DNA of 64,000 nt, from NCBI GenBank assembly GCA_964019055.1, contig OZ025224.1:2858376-2922375 (forward strand). Direction: 5' to 3'. The notes under the pieces were generated by a model, which saw only the letters and a program-made list of their open reading frames with translations, was not told the DNA's origin and did no database searches. The stretch comes from Anthopleura xanthogrammica (Eukaryota > Cnidaria > Anthozoa > Actiniaria > Actiniidae). Within the stretch, counting starts at the first letter, position 1, and each line of letters opens with the position of its first letter. Positions 31,101 to 39,921 of the stretch are shown in pieces. The position numbers and the translations under genes were made by a program.

Positions 31101-33649
31101 CATAGATTTACAGACGTAATCAAGGTCAAGATGCATTTGCGCGCGATATATTTATAGGAAACCTCCCTCTCCCAACTTCAACTTCAACTTTATTTACTTT
31201 GCATATTTTTTTTTACAATTTTAATCTTATACACTTTCAATTCTTAAGCTTTATTTTCACTCGCGCGCAAGCACAAGGGAATGAAATTTTTTCTTGGTTC
31301 TGATATGTTTGTCCTTTCGTTTATGCTTCCGTTGAGCCTGTTTTCGCGATGAAATGAGGCCCCCTTGTTTTTGCGTTGCTATGGTAAAAAAACATAATCG
31401 ATGACAATGAAAGGTAAATTCCCTGACATCTGGAATTTAGTCGTTTAAGTAAAATTAATTTTTTTTAAAACGATAATTTAATCAAACAGAATGTTGGGGA
31501 TACAAAATAATGTACGATTGACCAGATTTCGTATGAGTACAAGTTACGGCGCACGAGACAGTTACGGCGCGACGCGGACATGGCACCGAATGTTTTCAAA
31601 TACAGCGCGGCACTGACACGGTTACGGCAAGGCACCGTTCTTGCCGTAATTTTTTCATAGTTATACGAAAACTGCTCTATCTAATTTAATTACTTACGAG
31701 GTTGTTTTGATTTTGGTTTTATAGAGTCCAAACCTCCAGTCGCTAAGGACACCCCTACTCCAGCCAAAACGGCATCCACTGATAAGCATCCTTCAGATAC
31801 ACAACACCTCGAAGCACACTCTCGGACGCAGTCTGTTGTATCCAACGATAGCGTCTTCATCCGAGAACAAGTGACACCCAACCAAACTACTGTAACATCT
31901 GACGAGACTGCTGAAGCCGAAGTTGAAGCTCATTCCAGTCAAGACACGGAAGATGTTTCTATAGACAAATCAAAACCTGACAAGGAAGTCGCGGAGATAT
32001 TAGAAAACTTGGAGAAAGTAACGCTGCGTGATTTTTATGCGCCGGAGGCTTTGCGTGACGCTCCGACAGGCGATGACGTCATCAATCTCGGCTCATTAAA
32101 AGTTCCTTGGTCAACGGTTATAGCGGAAGGTGATGAAAAAAGAGATGAATTTGAGACGGAGCCGATTTATCAGAATACAGGAATTCGTGACGGAAGTGGT
32201 GTATTGGAACCTATCTACCAAAATAGGCTGGAGGTTATCTCTGAGGGAAGCACAGGGACGCTGTCACAACTAGAAGTTGAACAAATCGATCTGCACTCTC
32301 ACGAAGGGAGAATGAACTACCGAAGATTCAAAGAAGGATTCTTAGCGAATCCAGATGAAAGCATGTTCGTAGACATGTTACCTAAAAGACATTCCGAGTA
32401 TGACTTGGGGCCCCTTTATGATAACCTTCAATTTCTTCAGAACCAAGAACCACAAGGAAAACCTTTGTGGTCGGTACGTTCCTCTAAAGACCACGACGAT
32501 ATGTTTGCCACTAGTGGTCAAACCACCTTAAAATCGCCAAAAGAATTCGGCACCTCAGATCGCATGAGCATGGCCAGCGACTATTCTGGCATCGTTGGAG
32601 AATCGTTACTAGAAGAAGCTGGTAGTTTCAGCGGTAATACGAGTAGAAGCGGGACATTGTCGAGTCAGAGTGGGGTTGATGCGCGGGATCTTCAGTTAAT
32701 GGACCCGGCATTTGATAAAGAACTTTTAGAAGATATTTTGGGACTTGATGTAACTAGCGAAGAAGCGGCTGAGATTTCCGAATATTGCACAAAATGTGAT
32801 GAAGAACAAGAAAGTTTGCAGTCATTCGATACTCGTTCGGATACGCTTACGAACCGTCAGTCAAAATCAGATGTTTTCTTTGATGCCGCGAGCGAGTTTG
32901 AGAACGAAGATCCAATCACTGAACCAAGAAATAGAACTTCTGAGCATGCTCATTTGGGTCGTGACTTGCACTCTTCGAGTGGTGCCAGCATCCATGATAC
33001 GTATTTCGGTCGGTCGAGCTCCGAAGACGAGGTTTACGAGGATAGCAGCCAGGGGTTCCTTACGGCTGAGTCAAGTCCCTGTCACAGGCCCATATCTGCT
33101 GCTATTGACTTAAATCTTAGTGAAGAACCAGAATCACGTGCTCAGTTGACGAAAAGTTTTGTGAATAACCTTAATAGACGTTCCCGTGGGGAGTCCTCAG
33201 AGGAAGAATCTGTCAGTACCTATTTTGGAAGATCTAGCGCTTCAGAATTAGAAGATCATCTTGTTGAAGTTAAGGCCGATCAGTTGGCGCAGTTAAGGGA
33301 GTTTGATGAGGCAATCGTGTCTGTTGGAGCGGTGTTGCCTAGCGATGACAAAAACGGATTTTACAGGGCGCAGTCGAGTTTTGACAACTGTCTGGACAGT
33401 TCAAAAACTACTGACAAAAAGACTCGGAAAAACAATCAGACAGCGTGTCATGAAATGACGAACTCAAACGAGGCTAGTACTGACACAGAGACCGTTAACT
33501 TGAGAAATAAATCAGGGATGATTGATAGCGCTGCGAGAAAAGAACTAACCAAAAGCGAAGCAGAGTTCATTAAGGCTGTGACGGTTGCCTTCGAAGACAT
33601 TAACAAGCTTTCTATTGAGGATGAAGATACCGAAGACACGAAGCTTTAA
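16121..33649 (+). CDS. Large scaffold protein with six PH domains, AFAP-like N-terminus and long acidic tail, 13 exons
   Basis: Exons: 16121-16145, 16416-16813, 22277-22482, 23343-23573, 23981-24251, 24685-25158, 25399-25595, 26575-26863, 27048-27190, 27801-27946, 28463-28575, 28749-31029 and 31725-33649. All joins are GT-AG and in phase, giving 2,232 aa. An N-terminal leucine-rich helix and the proline-rich PPDLPPRPPR (a likely SH3 ligand) come first. PH domains lie near residues 228-320, 570-667, 892-997, 1088-1187, 1258-1353 and 1460-1567. Each has a central R-W/Y-C strand (RRWCVLK, KRYCKLI, RRWCVIK, ARWCMIK, SKWCVVT, RRWCVVR) and the C-terminal helix Trp (SPWMSAI, ERWIELL, DKWYGIL, ERWVSQL, SQWLSVL, EKWITAI). 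Exon 10 is very basic. The last exon is acidic, probably disordered, with two EPIYQN motifs and LYDN. Likely a membrane-associated signalling or actin adaptor; the AFAP relationship is inference. Reading through the last donor gives a shorter end (stop at 31068-31070). Confidence 0.88.
18005..18305. repeat. Two-copy tandem repeat of about 165 bp in intron 2 of the PH gene
   Basis: The segment AACAGAAAAAGAATTGACTT...AATGTGAG (about 18,018-18,150) is repeated with substitutions at about 18,178-18,304; both end in GAAAAATGTGC. No function is evident. Confidence 0.75.
19363..19574. mobile_element. Stowaway-like (Tc1/mariner-type) MITE with 40-bp inverted ends and TA target site
   Basis: The ends CTCCCGTTTCGAGTTCTCTT (left) and the reverse complement (right, ending at 19,574) pair over about 40 bases with few mismatches. 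TA flanks both ends (19,361-19,362 and 19,575-19,576). A CTCCC start with TA duplication is typical of Stowaway-like elements. It lies in intron 2 of the PH gene. Confidence 0.8.
19899..20320. repeat. Four diverged copies of a repeat of about 120 bp in intron 2
   Basis: Each copy contains TTAGACAGxATTxCCTTAGT, then a CTGCATGTTTTTGTTCT-like stretch, an A-rich block and ATACCAATTATCCAG. Copies begin near 19,899, 20,010, 20,120 and 20,233. Divergence is high, so this is an old array. Confidence 0.7.
21945..22074. mobile_element. Foldback MITE with CAGGG-type ends
   Basis: CAGGGCTCAAAATAACAGCC at the left pairs with the right end ATTATTTTGAGTCCTG. Internal GGTCAA motifs also pair. TGTGG occurs outside both ends but is not an exact 8-base duplication. 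CAGGG termini suggest a hAT-type family. It sits in intron 2 of the PH gene. Confidence 0.6.
22530..23160 (-). mobile_element. SINE-related element with six tandem copies of a 57-bp internal unit, in intron 3
   Basis: Six imperfect copies of a unit of about 57 bases (GAACCCTGAAACAACCTCTG, GCTGATCTAAGTCAGGGC, then CTCACAGATT). They are followed by GGAGAAAGCC and GGGAAAAACCC, which match the body of the SINE on the opposite strand. Single copies of the same unit occur at 43,625, 52,300, 55,500, 59,440 and 63,235. A foldback element (22,641-22,789) interrupts the array between units two and three. Confidence 0.65.
22641..22789. mobile_element. 149-bp foldback MITE inserted in the SINE-unit array
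   Basis: TGGGTTTTTATCACATGGCG at the left pairs with GTCGCCCTGTGATAAAAGCCCA at the right. The element sits exactly between two array units (…CGCAGA / TTGAACC…), so its borders are clear. No target duplication is visible. Confidence 0.7.
25885..26029. mobile_element. Foldback MITE, AGGRGCYGRTTGTAC ends, intron 7
   Basis: AGGGGCCGGTTGTAC at the left pairs with GTACAATCAGCTCCT at the right (three mismatches). The interior has repeated CTGGATAAA motifs in both orientations. Confidence 0.6.
26039..26527. mobile_element. Foldback element interrupted by a second one, intron 7
   Basis: The outer ends CACACTAGGCAATGGGGAAT and the matching right parts (TATTCCCCATTG and CCATTGCCTAGTGTAA) pair. Inside, TGCGTGACAATTTAAATTG...AATCCAATACAAA (26,071-26,110) pairs with 26,247-26,287. 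The second element lies within the right half (26,300-26,469). No coding capacity. Confidence 0.6.
26300..26469. mobile_element. Inner foldback MITE, about 170 bp
   Basis: ACCATTTTCGAGATGCACGA and the following GCGCTTTCAAAAAT pair with the right arm ending at about 26,468. A second pair, GAGGCATTTTCGGGC/GCCCGAAAATGCCTC, forms the hairpin centre. TA lies at both borders, consistent with a Tc1/mariner-type target. Confidence 0.7.
27440..27735. repeat. (GAT)n-rich microsatellite region in intron 9
   Basis: Interrupted GAT/GATGAT repeats with TGTGGCTGATATT spacers. Protein-like reading frames here (for example runs of HHQ and SSS) are low-complexity artefacts. Confidence 0.9.
27993..28199. mobile_element. 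Near-perfect 207-bp foldback MITE in intron 10
   Basis: TCCCCTTCACAGTTCCCTG and the following 65 or so bases (through AGCTTGCAATGAT) pair almost perfectly with the right arm ending CTGTGAAGGGGA. The loop is about 40 bases. High arm identity suggests recent insertion. No target duplication could be read. Confidence 0.8.
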
Positions 33650-34366
33650 CAAGATTTAATGCCCTTGCGGTGTATGGATATTGGTTAGGAATCTCAAGGT
33701 TGATCATGGCTTTCGTCTATGCATATAATTCGTCATTACCTCTTTCACTGATACACATGCTCAGTCACTCCTTTTCGTAAAAAATGACGGAATATACGAC
33801 CAAAAAGTTACAGATTTTTGACAAGTTTTTTCATTTCGGCGATTTTTTATTTTTTCCTACAAATTTTCTCATAAAAAAGGAAAAACTTTTTGGTGTAGCG
33901 CAATTTCGATTTCGAATTCCGCTCTTTTTTATTCGATGTAATTTTTTACTATACTTCGAGTGTATTTTTTCTGGTCACCTTGTTTTTATAAGGTATCAAT
34001 TACCTTAGATTATGATCTCAATAATGAGTTGTCCGATGATTAAGACCTACTAAAGACGTCCGAAAATCCAGGCTAACAGTTTTAGAATTATCTTTGAGAT
34101 TCGGTCTATTTATCCTGTCGGTATAAGTGCTTCTAAACGCGGTCAATCGTGCCTGTTCGTAAAATATCACCCGGCTAGTCGAAAAGAAATTCTAGGTAGA
34201 ATTCATGTTTAAAATAAATGGCAATCATCCAGTTATTTTTATAAGCTTTTGGAGCGCTTTTATGCTTCTGTGACCCAGACAAATCCATATACAGCACGTT
34301 TTTCGTTCGTGTATTGGCTTCCGTTCAGCTCGAAAATCATATAGGCCTTCTGTTCACACACGGATA

Positions 34367-34618
34367 GTCTTCCTCGCAGCCGTTTTTAGGGTCATCACGC
34401 AACGCTCCCTCCCCACAAAGAGTGAACACTTGTTTCCATAGCCCAAACTGTCCTTGGTCGAGAAAGGACAGGAATCGATTGTAGAGTTGGTTAAGTTTAG
34501 GGTAAGGTTTAGGGTTAGATTCTTGTCATCTCTCGACAAGGGCAGCTGGAAACATGTATCTACCCCCAGAAAGGAGGAAGCGTTGCGTGACGACTTTAAA
34601 ACGGCTGCGGGGGGGACT
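34367..34618. mobile_element. 252-bp foldback MITE (CGCAGCCGTTTT family)
   Basis: AGTCTTCCTCGCAGCCGTTT at the left pairs with the right end AACGGCTGCGGGGGGGACT. The adjoining CATCACGCAACGCTCCCTCC pairs with GGAGGAAGCGTTGCGTGACG. Arms of about 50 bases enclose a second inner pair around CTTGTCGAGA. No target duplication is evident. Confidence 0.75.
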
Positions 34619-35439
34619 AACGCTAACCCTATTTTCGGAGCGATTTTTGTTCCCGATAGATGTTGCTCAGCTCCGGTTTAAAAAGTGGTATACTTTGTAG
34701 CGCATAGGATTTTGCGTCGCTCCACGGTTCACCTGTTCACACTAGATATGTTTCATGCCTTGTGCCGCAGTCAAAAAAACTATCCGGAAGACCGAAAACC
34801 CGGGCGTCTACAAAACCCAGGAGGCGTCTAGAAGTCCTGAAGGTCACAGAAATAAAAAAGCGCTCTAAGATAAATATTTAAAAAGAATAATGTCGCGCAA
34901 ATGGAATATATTAAATCCCAATATATTCATTATTCTACATAGGCTATATAATTATAAAAGTATTTTAATATATTTTTTATAGTAGGGAAGTTTAGGAAAT
35001 TTCGTCGTAAAATATTCTAGTCGTCTAGGTTACCAATTAACAGTACGGTATCCTTTTGGGGTAGTTGAAAATGTAGTAGAGATATTGTTAGCTATAATTT
35101 TGCGGTAATATCGGGCAGTATGATGTTGTAAATTTGATGCGCAGCCTTGTTGTAAGTGCTTTTCGTATTACCATCCCGCGCGCAACATATTTTCATCGTT
35201 GCACGAAGTAAGTTCTCTCTACTCTTTGCAACAAAGAAAATTTGCTGCGTCAAGAGTAATGAAACATGAATGATGTTCTCTCAATTTTGTTACCGCAAAC
35301 GTTGCGAAAAATAGAATCGTGTAACACCACTTCTGCAACTTGTTTCGCAACGATTTGTTATACAGCCGATATTTCATCGCGCGTAAATTATTTACCGCTC
35401 AGACCATGCGCGCAATGTTGCATTCGATGTTGCAAGCCA

Positions 35440-35690
35440 TGTCACACGCAATGTTGTTGAAGTAGAAAACGATCCTACTTCAACAACACTGCCTGCAATA
35501 TTGCTAGCCATGTCACACGAAGCAATTTGCTGCATCCAGTGTTGCTGAAGTAGAAAACGATCCTACTTCAACAACACTGCCTGCAATATTGCTAGCCATG
35601 TCACACGACACAATTTGTTACACGCAATGCTGCTGAAGTAAGAAACAATCCTACTTCAGCAACGTTACCTGCAACATTGCGGACATTAAA
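35440..35690. repeat. 88-bp tandem repeat, about 2.7 copies, each with an internal palindrome
   Basis: The unit contains GAAGTAGAAAACGATCCTAC followed by TTC, a 23-base imperfect palindrome, and then CTGCAATATTGCTAGCCATG. Palindromes start at 35,459, 35,547 and 35,635 (exact period 88). The third copy is diverged. Confidence 0.9.
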
Positions 35691-36937
35691 GTTGCATGAA
35701 ACGTTGCGTAGTGTAACAGCACCTTAAAACGCAACAGTATTGCGAGTCAAATTGTACGAATTTTTTGCCCGTGATTACCGTACCGTAAAACTAATCGCAC
35801 TAGGAATCAGTATTAATGTAGTTGCCCGGGTGAGCAGACGAGCGGAAGAAATCAAAGATGTTTTACTGCATAACTGATCAAATAAAACATCTCACAGCAA
35901 CATACATACTCATACGCATTGCTTTAGTAAACCGTTTTCATGTTCTGTTAGACGTTGAATCTTTAAGCTCAAACTTGCAACAACCTTTCGACACAAGTTT
36001 CTCGAGAGAACTGCACAGTTAGACTTTTCAAACTCGCTTGACTGACCGAGAAACAATGGCTTCAAGTCGAGGTTGGATTTGATAAAAGACAGTAAATGTA
36101 TGAACACGTCAAATCCAACTTCGATTTGGAATCATTTCGTAATAATTGTTGCGACAAAAATTCAGTTTCATAAATAGAAAAGACTTTTACTTCCTCGTTA
36201 AACTTTCTCAAAAAAAAGTTTAACGAGTTTAGTATCTTATACTGTGGATTTTTTTAGCCATAGCTTGTTTCGTAATGCCATTACAAGCTCACAAGAAGCT
36301 TAAAGTTTCAAAATGTAACAGCAACTTTAGGGGAAGAGATTAATCTGTGATCAAACATGGTTAATCAGTCAAAATGAGATGAAAAATGCCTTGGAAAGAA
36401 TCTTAAAACTTTTTGAAGTACTTTTCAAAGGTGATTCGAAGAAATTTTGCAGGAAAAAATAAGAAGTTATAACTGGAATAAGTTAATTAGTCTAAAAGTA
36501 CTTCATGATCAACTTTCGTCAGTGCTAATAAGTTGAAATCTTAAAAAGAAGTGCGCATGACCTATTTTTCTAAGCTAGGGAATATAGTGCATTATGGTCT
36601 AGCTTGGGTACAAACTTCTTTTCATAAACTCTATGAAGCTAGTTGTACCAAAGCTCATTAAGAATGAGCCCGTGACGGGTATTCTAGCTTTGAAATGTCC
36701 TATCGAAGCTTGGGATGTTGTAAAAATCTATCCAAGCTCCCAAGCTTATAAATTAGCGTCCTTGTAAGTCAGTTTGATTTACTTGAATTGAATAATGGAA
36801 TATGTATACATGAAAAATTGATAAACAAATGATTTGAATAGTTATTAGGTTATATTTTAAAAAGTCAAATTTGTAATCATATGGTAAGGAATAAATTTTG
36901 TTTCAGAAGGAGCTAATCTCCCTTTCCCTCAACCATT

Positions 36938-37014
36938 CTTCCCCCTTCCCCCTTCCCCCTTCCCCCTTCCCCCTTCCCCCTTCCCCCTTCCCCCTTCCCC
37001 CTTCCCCCTTCCCC
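36938..37014. repeat. (CCCCCTT)n microsatellite
   Basis: About ten perfect copies of a 7-base unit. The complementary strand (AAGGGGG) is a G-quadruplex candidate. Confidence 0.95.
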
Positions 37015-37107
37015 TCCGATCCTCTTCCTTCATAATAAATTCCCTTAAATTATCTTTCTGTACTATAAACCAGGGGATCTGAAGAAAAACGATTAGCCAA
37101 TCAAATA

Positions 37108-37268
37108 GACCTCTTTACCTTCGTTGTTTGTTGTGCCCATTTCAGACCATGTGATACCACTCTTGGGAGTTGATTCTTTCATGTGTAAATATTTTAACAA
37201 AAGAACATTTCTCAAGGGAATGTCATGTGGTCGGAAATGGGCAATTTGCATACGAAGGTAAAGAGGTC
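37108..37268. mobile_element. Tc1/mariner-type MITE, 161 bp, TA target site
   Basis: GACCTCTTTACCTTCGTTG at the left pairs with CGAAGGTAAAGAGGTC at the right. The following GCCCATTTCAGACCATGTG also pairs with the right arm. TA flanks both ends (37,106-37,107 and 37,269-37,270). Related fragments occur near 43,150 and 60,215-60,285. Confidence 0.8.
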
Positions 37269-37668
37269 TATTGCGAATCACTTTTCTGAAAAAGAATCAA
37301 TCCCATGCGTCTTTTCGAGCCCAATCATTGATAAACAGGGGGAAACCAAAGCACGAAAAAAAGGCTTACAAACTAAAATGCAAGGAGAAGTGTCATTTAG
37401 CCGAGGGTTTAAGGCTTAAAATGTTTGTACTTCAAAGAATATGTTGTCTAGATGAGACAAGGAATATATTTTCAAGGGTTAGGTTATTATTCATGGTTTT
37501 TTATAAAGGAATTACCGTTGATACGATCTCGAAGAAGCTGCCGAAAAAGGCTTTCTCGATCTCTTGGCATGATTTAACTAAAATTTCCACAGCTTACGCT
37601 GCTCTTTGATCCTTGGCAATCTCCAGGATGCTTTAAACCTTAAGAAAATCCTTTTATCTGGTATTTAG

Positions 37669-37882
37669 AGTGTCTCGTTTTCAACAAGAAGAAATTTATT
37701 GGCGAGAAAGTCGCTCATATTTAGGTTATTTTCAAGATGGCCGCCACGAAATTCAAGTAAGTTTAGCGTATACGGTGTTTGATGGGATTGATTCCTTTTC
37801 AGATCAGGAAATCATGCTTTGCGCGCCTAGTCACATCACCTGGAAAAGACGAACTCAAAGAGATGGAGTTCATAAAATTGAT
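37669..37882 (+). CDS. Possible exon of an unrecognised gene
   Basis: An open stretch bounded by a plausible acceptor (TTTTATCTGGTATTTAG at 37,668) and donor (GAT/GTAATT at 37,883). It would encode a compositionally normal segment containing YWRESRSYLGYFQDGRHEI and ITWKRRTQRDGVHKID. Alternatively the internal GTAAGT at 37,757 is the donor. I do not recognise a family, and no start or neighbouring exon is certain. The segment at 38,877-39,054 on the same strand could belong to it. Confidence 0.25.
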
Positions 37883-38162
37883 GTAATTACAATAATTTAT
37901 TGGGCAAACTTCATATTCTTTGTTACGACATTTACCTGACATTAAAATGATTTTCAAAAGAGTTAAATTGAATCAAATTTTAAAATTCTTTGTATACAAT
38001 ATGATATTAACCGTAAAAAAAGCCGGTAAAATTTGAAAAAAATAGGGTCTGTTTTTCACATCAAGTGTTAGTCTTCGGAAAAGTATTCGGGAAACGTAAT
38101 CACCATAGTAGTAGGCAGAAAAATGTGGAGTAGATTCGATTTTTTGTAATAATAGGAGTAGT

Positions 38163-38241
38163 CAAGTTACATGTAAAAAAATTATCAGTATTCAGTGTAT
38201 TCAATACACTGAATACTGATAATTTTTTTACATGTAACTTG
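38163..38241. repeat. Perfect 79-bp palindrome (39-bp arms, 1-base centre)
   Basis: CAAGTTACATGTAAAAAAAT and the next 19 bases are followed, after a single C, by their exact reverse complement. No mismatch is seen in 39 pairs. It stands in otherwise unique AT-rich DNA. Confidence 0.95.
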
Positions 38242-38404
38242 GTATTCAGGACTTTTTTCTTTCGTCTCTTATGATTCGATTGCAAAGGATCCACTTCACT
38301 TCCGAGAGTAGTTGTCGACTAGATGAGAGCGCAAACCACCCGATGTTAATGACCCACCCTGACATCGCTGCTCTCATTTTGTCGACTAAATATACTCCCG
38401 GCCA

Positions 38405-38878
38405 GGTTTAGCGAAGGAAGGTCCTTGCAGTCTAGATCTCATGATGACATGATGAGATCTGTCATTCGTTTCCATCTTCAAACTCGAACAAGTCCAAGAT
38501 CTTTAAGTCATCTTTCGATTGAATTCCGACCTCGTGGATCCAAGCTTGCATGGCATACGCCCGGTCACTGAGGTTTAGCGGAGGAAGGTTCTAAAACCAT
38601 CTGTTCTCAGATCTGTGCCATCCGATTCAATCTTCAAACTCGAACAGTTCCATGATCTTTAAGTCTAGATTTTCTTTCTTCGCGATGGAATTTCGACCCC
38701 GTGCATCCAAGTTTGGCATATGCGCCCGGTTTAGCGAAGGTCCTTGCACTTTAAAATCATCTGTTCTCAGATCGATCTTCCATTCGCGATTCAATCTTCA
38801 AACTCGAACAAGTCCATGATCTTTAAGTCATCTTTCTTGGGGATAGGATTTCGACGTCGTGGAGCCAAGCTTGGCAGC
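38405..38878. repeat. Three tandem copies of a repeat of about 160 bp
   Basis: Each copy starts GGTTTAGCG(A/G)AGG and carries ATCTTCAAACTCGAACA, ATGATCTTTAAGTC and CGTGGATCCAAGCTTG-like stretches. Copies begin near 38,407, 38,571 and 38,730. The last copy runs straight into the possible exon at 38,877. Confidence 0.85.
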
Positions 38879-39054
38879 AGATTTGTTTTCTCTTGGTGGT
38901 TTGTCGAGTATCTTGATGTAGAAGGGAACATAACCTTGTCTGTAGACTGTGTGTCTGTTCCTCGTGGAAGCCCAAGTGATGATGCTTTTAGACCAGCTGC
39001 TATCTTTACCCTTTCAGTCGGTCTTGAGAACACGTCTGAAATGGAATGTAAAAC
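38877..39054 (+). CDS. Possible exon of an unrecognised gene
   Basis: An open segment following an acceptor-like CTTGGCAG and ending at ACG/GTAACA. It would encode FVFSWWFVEYLDVEGNITL and later FRPAAIFTLSVGLENTS, which looks like beta-sandwich protein sequence rather than random translation. No family is recognised, and the start and partner exons are not certain. Confidence 0.25.
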
Positions 39055-39112
39055 GGTAACAATATTATCACATGATAATGTTGGTTTGCGTATGGTGATG
39101 GAATATGAAATG

Positions 39113-39380
39113 TATAGACGCATCAAGAGTTCCGCGCTACTGCTCTAAGCGCATGCTCAGGGGATTAAAAAGTGGGATAAAATTTGTAAAATATGCTATA
39201 TTTTAGTTGTATCTTTCTTGTCAAGTACAATTTTCACTAAATATTCAAGATCACGTACCGTTAAGCGAATTTTGAGTCAAATATACCAAAAAATTGCATA
39301 TTTTACAAAATATTATCCCACTTTTTAATCCCCTGAGCATGCGCATTGAGCAGCAGCGCGGAACTCTTGATGCGTCTATA
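39113..39380. mobile_element. 268-bp foldback MITE with arms of about 85 bp
   Basis: TATAGACGCATCAAGAGTTC starts the left arm, and the right arm ends with its reverse complement. The arms pair through AGCGCATGCTCAGGGGATT and AAAAAGTGGGATAA to about 39,197 and back from about 39,296. TA at both ends fits a Tc1/mariner-type target. It abuts the tRNA-like hairpin at 39,387. Confidence 0.8.
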
Positions 39381-39386
39381 TGTGAT

Positions 39387-39515
39387 CGTACCATACTGAA
39401 AAAGTTCTGAGCCCCAGATGGGAATCGAACCCACGACCCTCCGTATGCTAGTCGGACGCTCTACCACTGAGCTGCTGGAGACAGATTTTTTTCTGAGTCC
39501 ATTCAGTATGGTACG
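39387..39515. repeat. Inverted repeat enclosing the tRNA-like sequence
   Basis: CGTACCATACTGAA at the left and its exact reverse complement at the right bound 129 bases. TTCTGAG/CTGAGTCC sequences next to the arms are also partly related. Confidence 0.8.
39411..39481 (-). tRNA. tRNA-Ala(AGC)-like sequence (possibly a pseudogene or SINE head)
   Basis: Read on the minus strand, the 71 bases fold as a cloverleaf. The acceptor pairs 6 of 7 (1-72 mismatched), the D arm is GCTC-AGTGGTA-GAGC, the anticodon loop is CTAGCAT with anticodon AGC, and the T arm is GTGGG-TTCGATT-CCCAT. Both internal promoter boxes are good. The last anticodon-stem pair is A-A, and position 3:70 is U:G rather than the G:U needed by alanyl-tRNA synthetase. 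It lies inside a 14-bp inverted repeat (CGTACCATACTGAA at 39,387-39,400 and 39,502-39,515), which normal tRNA genes lack. A mobile tRNA-derived element is therefore likely. Confidence 0.6.
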
Positions 39516-39921
39516 AGCACGTATACATTTAATATTATCACAGTTGGTAACCATCATGGTCATTAATCATTGATCAACAATATACTTATCTCCACTACCA
39601 CGCTCATCAACACCATCATTATCATAATACCAGTCCATCGCCAGTCATCATCATCATCATCATTACCACCAAGATCATCAGTATCATTATTATGTATCAT
39701 TCATCATAATCATCCATCATCATATTCCGGTTCACTCGGCAAACTGATGAATTCGAAATTTTAGATTCTTACGCAGTACAATATTATCCCGATAGGAAAT
39801 TGCAAAATTACAAAACAGTGCACTGTCTGTTGTTGTTGTTGTTATTGAATATTTTTTCTACAGTACTTGAAATACTGTAATGCTAGTTATACGTACAAGG
39901 GGTCTATACAACAAAATCTTT

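Larger units (their letters stand above)
33650..37107. other. Intergenic region downstream of the PH gene; no convincing gene
   Basis: The probable 3' UTR of the PH gene starts here; an AATAAA at 34,213-34,218 is a candidate poly(A) signal. The rest is AT-rich unique DNA with a foldback element (34,367-34,618), an 88-bp tandem repeat (35,440-35,690) and a CCCCCTT microsatellite (36,938-37,014). Reading frames here are short and lack splice-site support. Confidence 0.5.

Noticed and set aside
32071..32092. TGACGTCA inside the last exon of the PH gene as a regulatory CRE
   Set aside because: It lies in coding sequence with no nearby promoter, so chance occurrence is the simpler explanation.
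31871..33649. Independent 592-aa gene starting at the internal Met at 31,871
   Set aside because: The frame is open back to an acceptor at 31,724, and its phase matches the donor at 31,029 exactly, so it is the last exon of the PH-domain gene.
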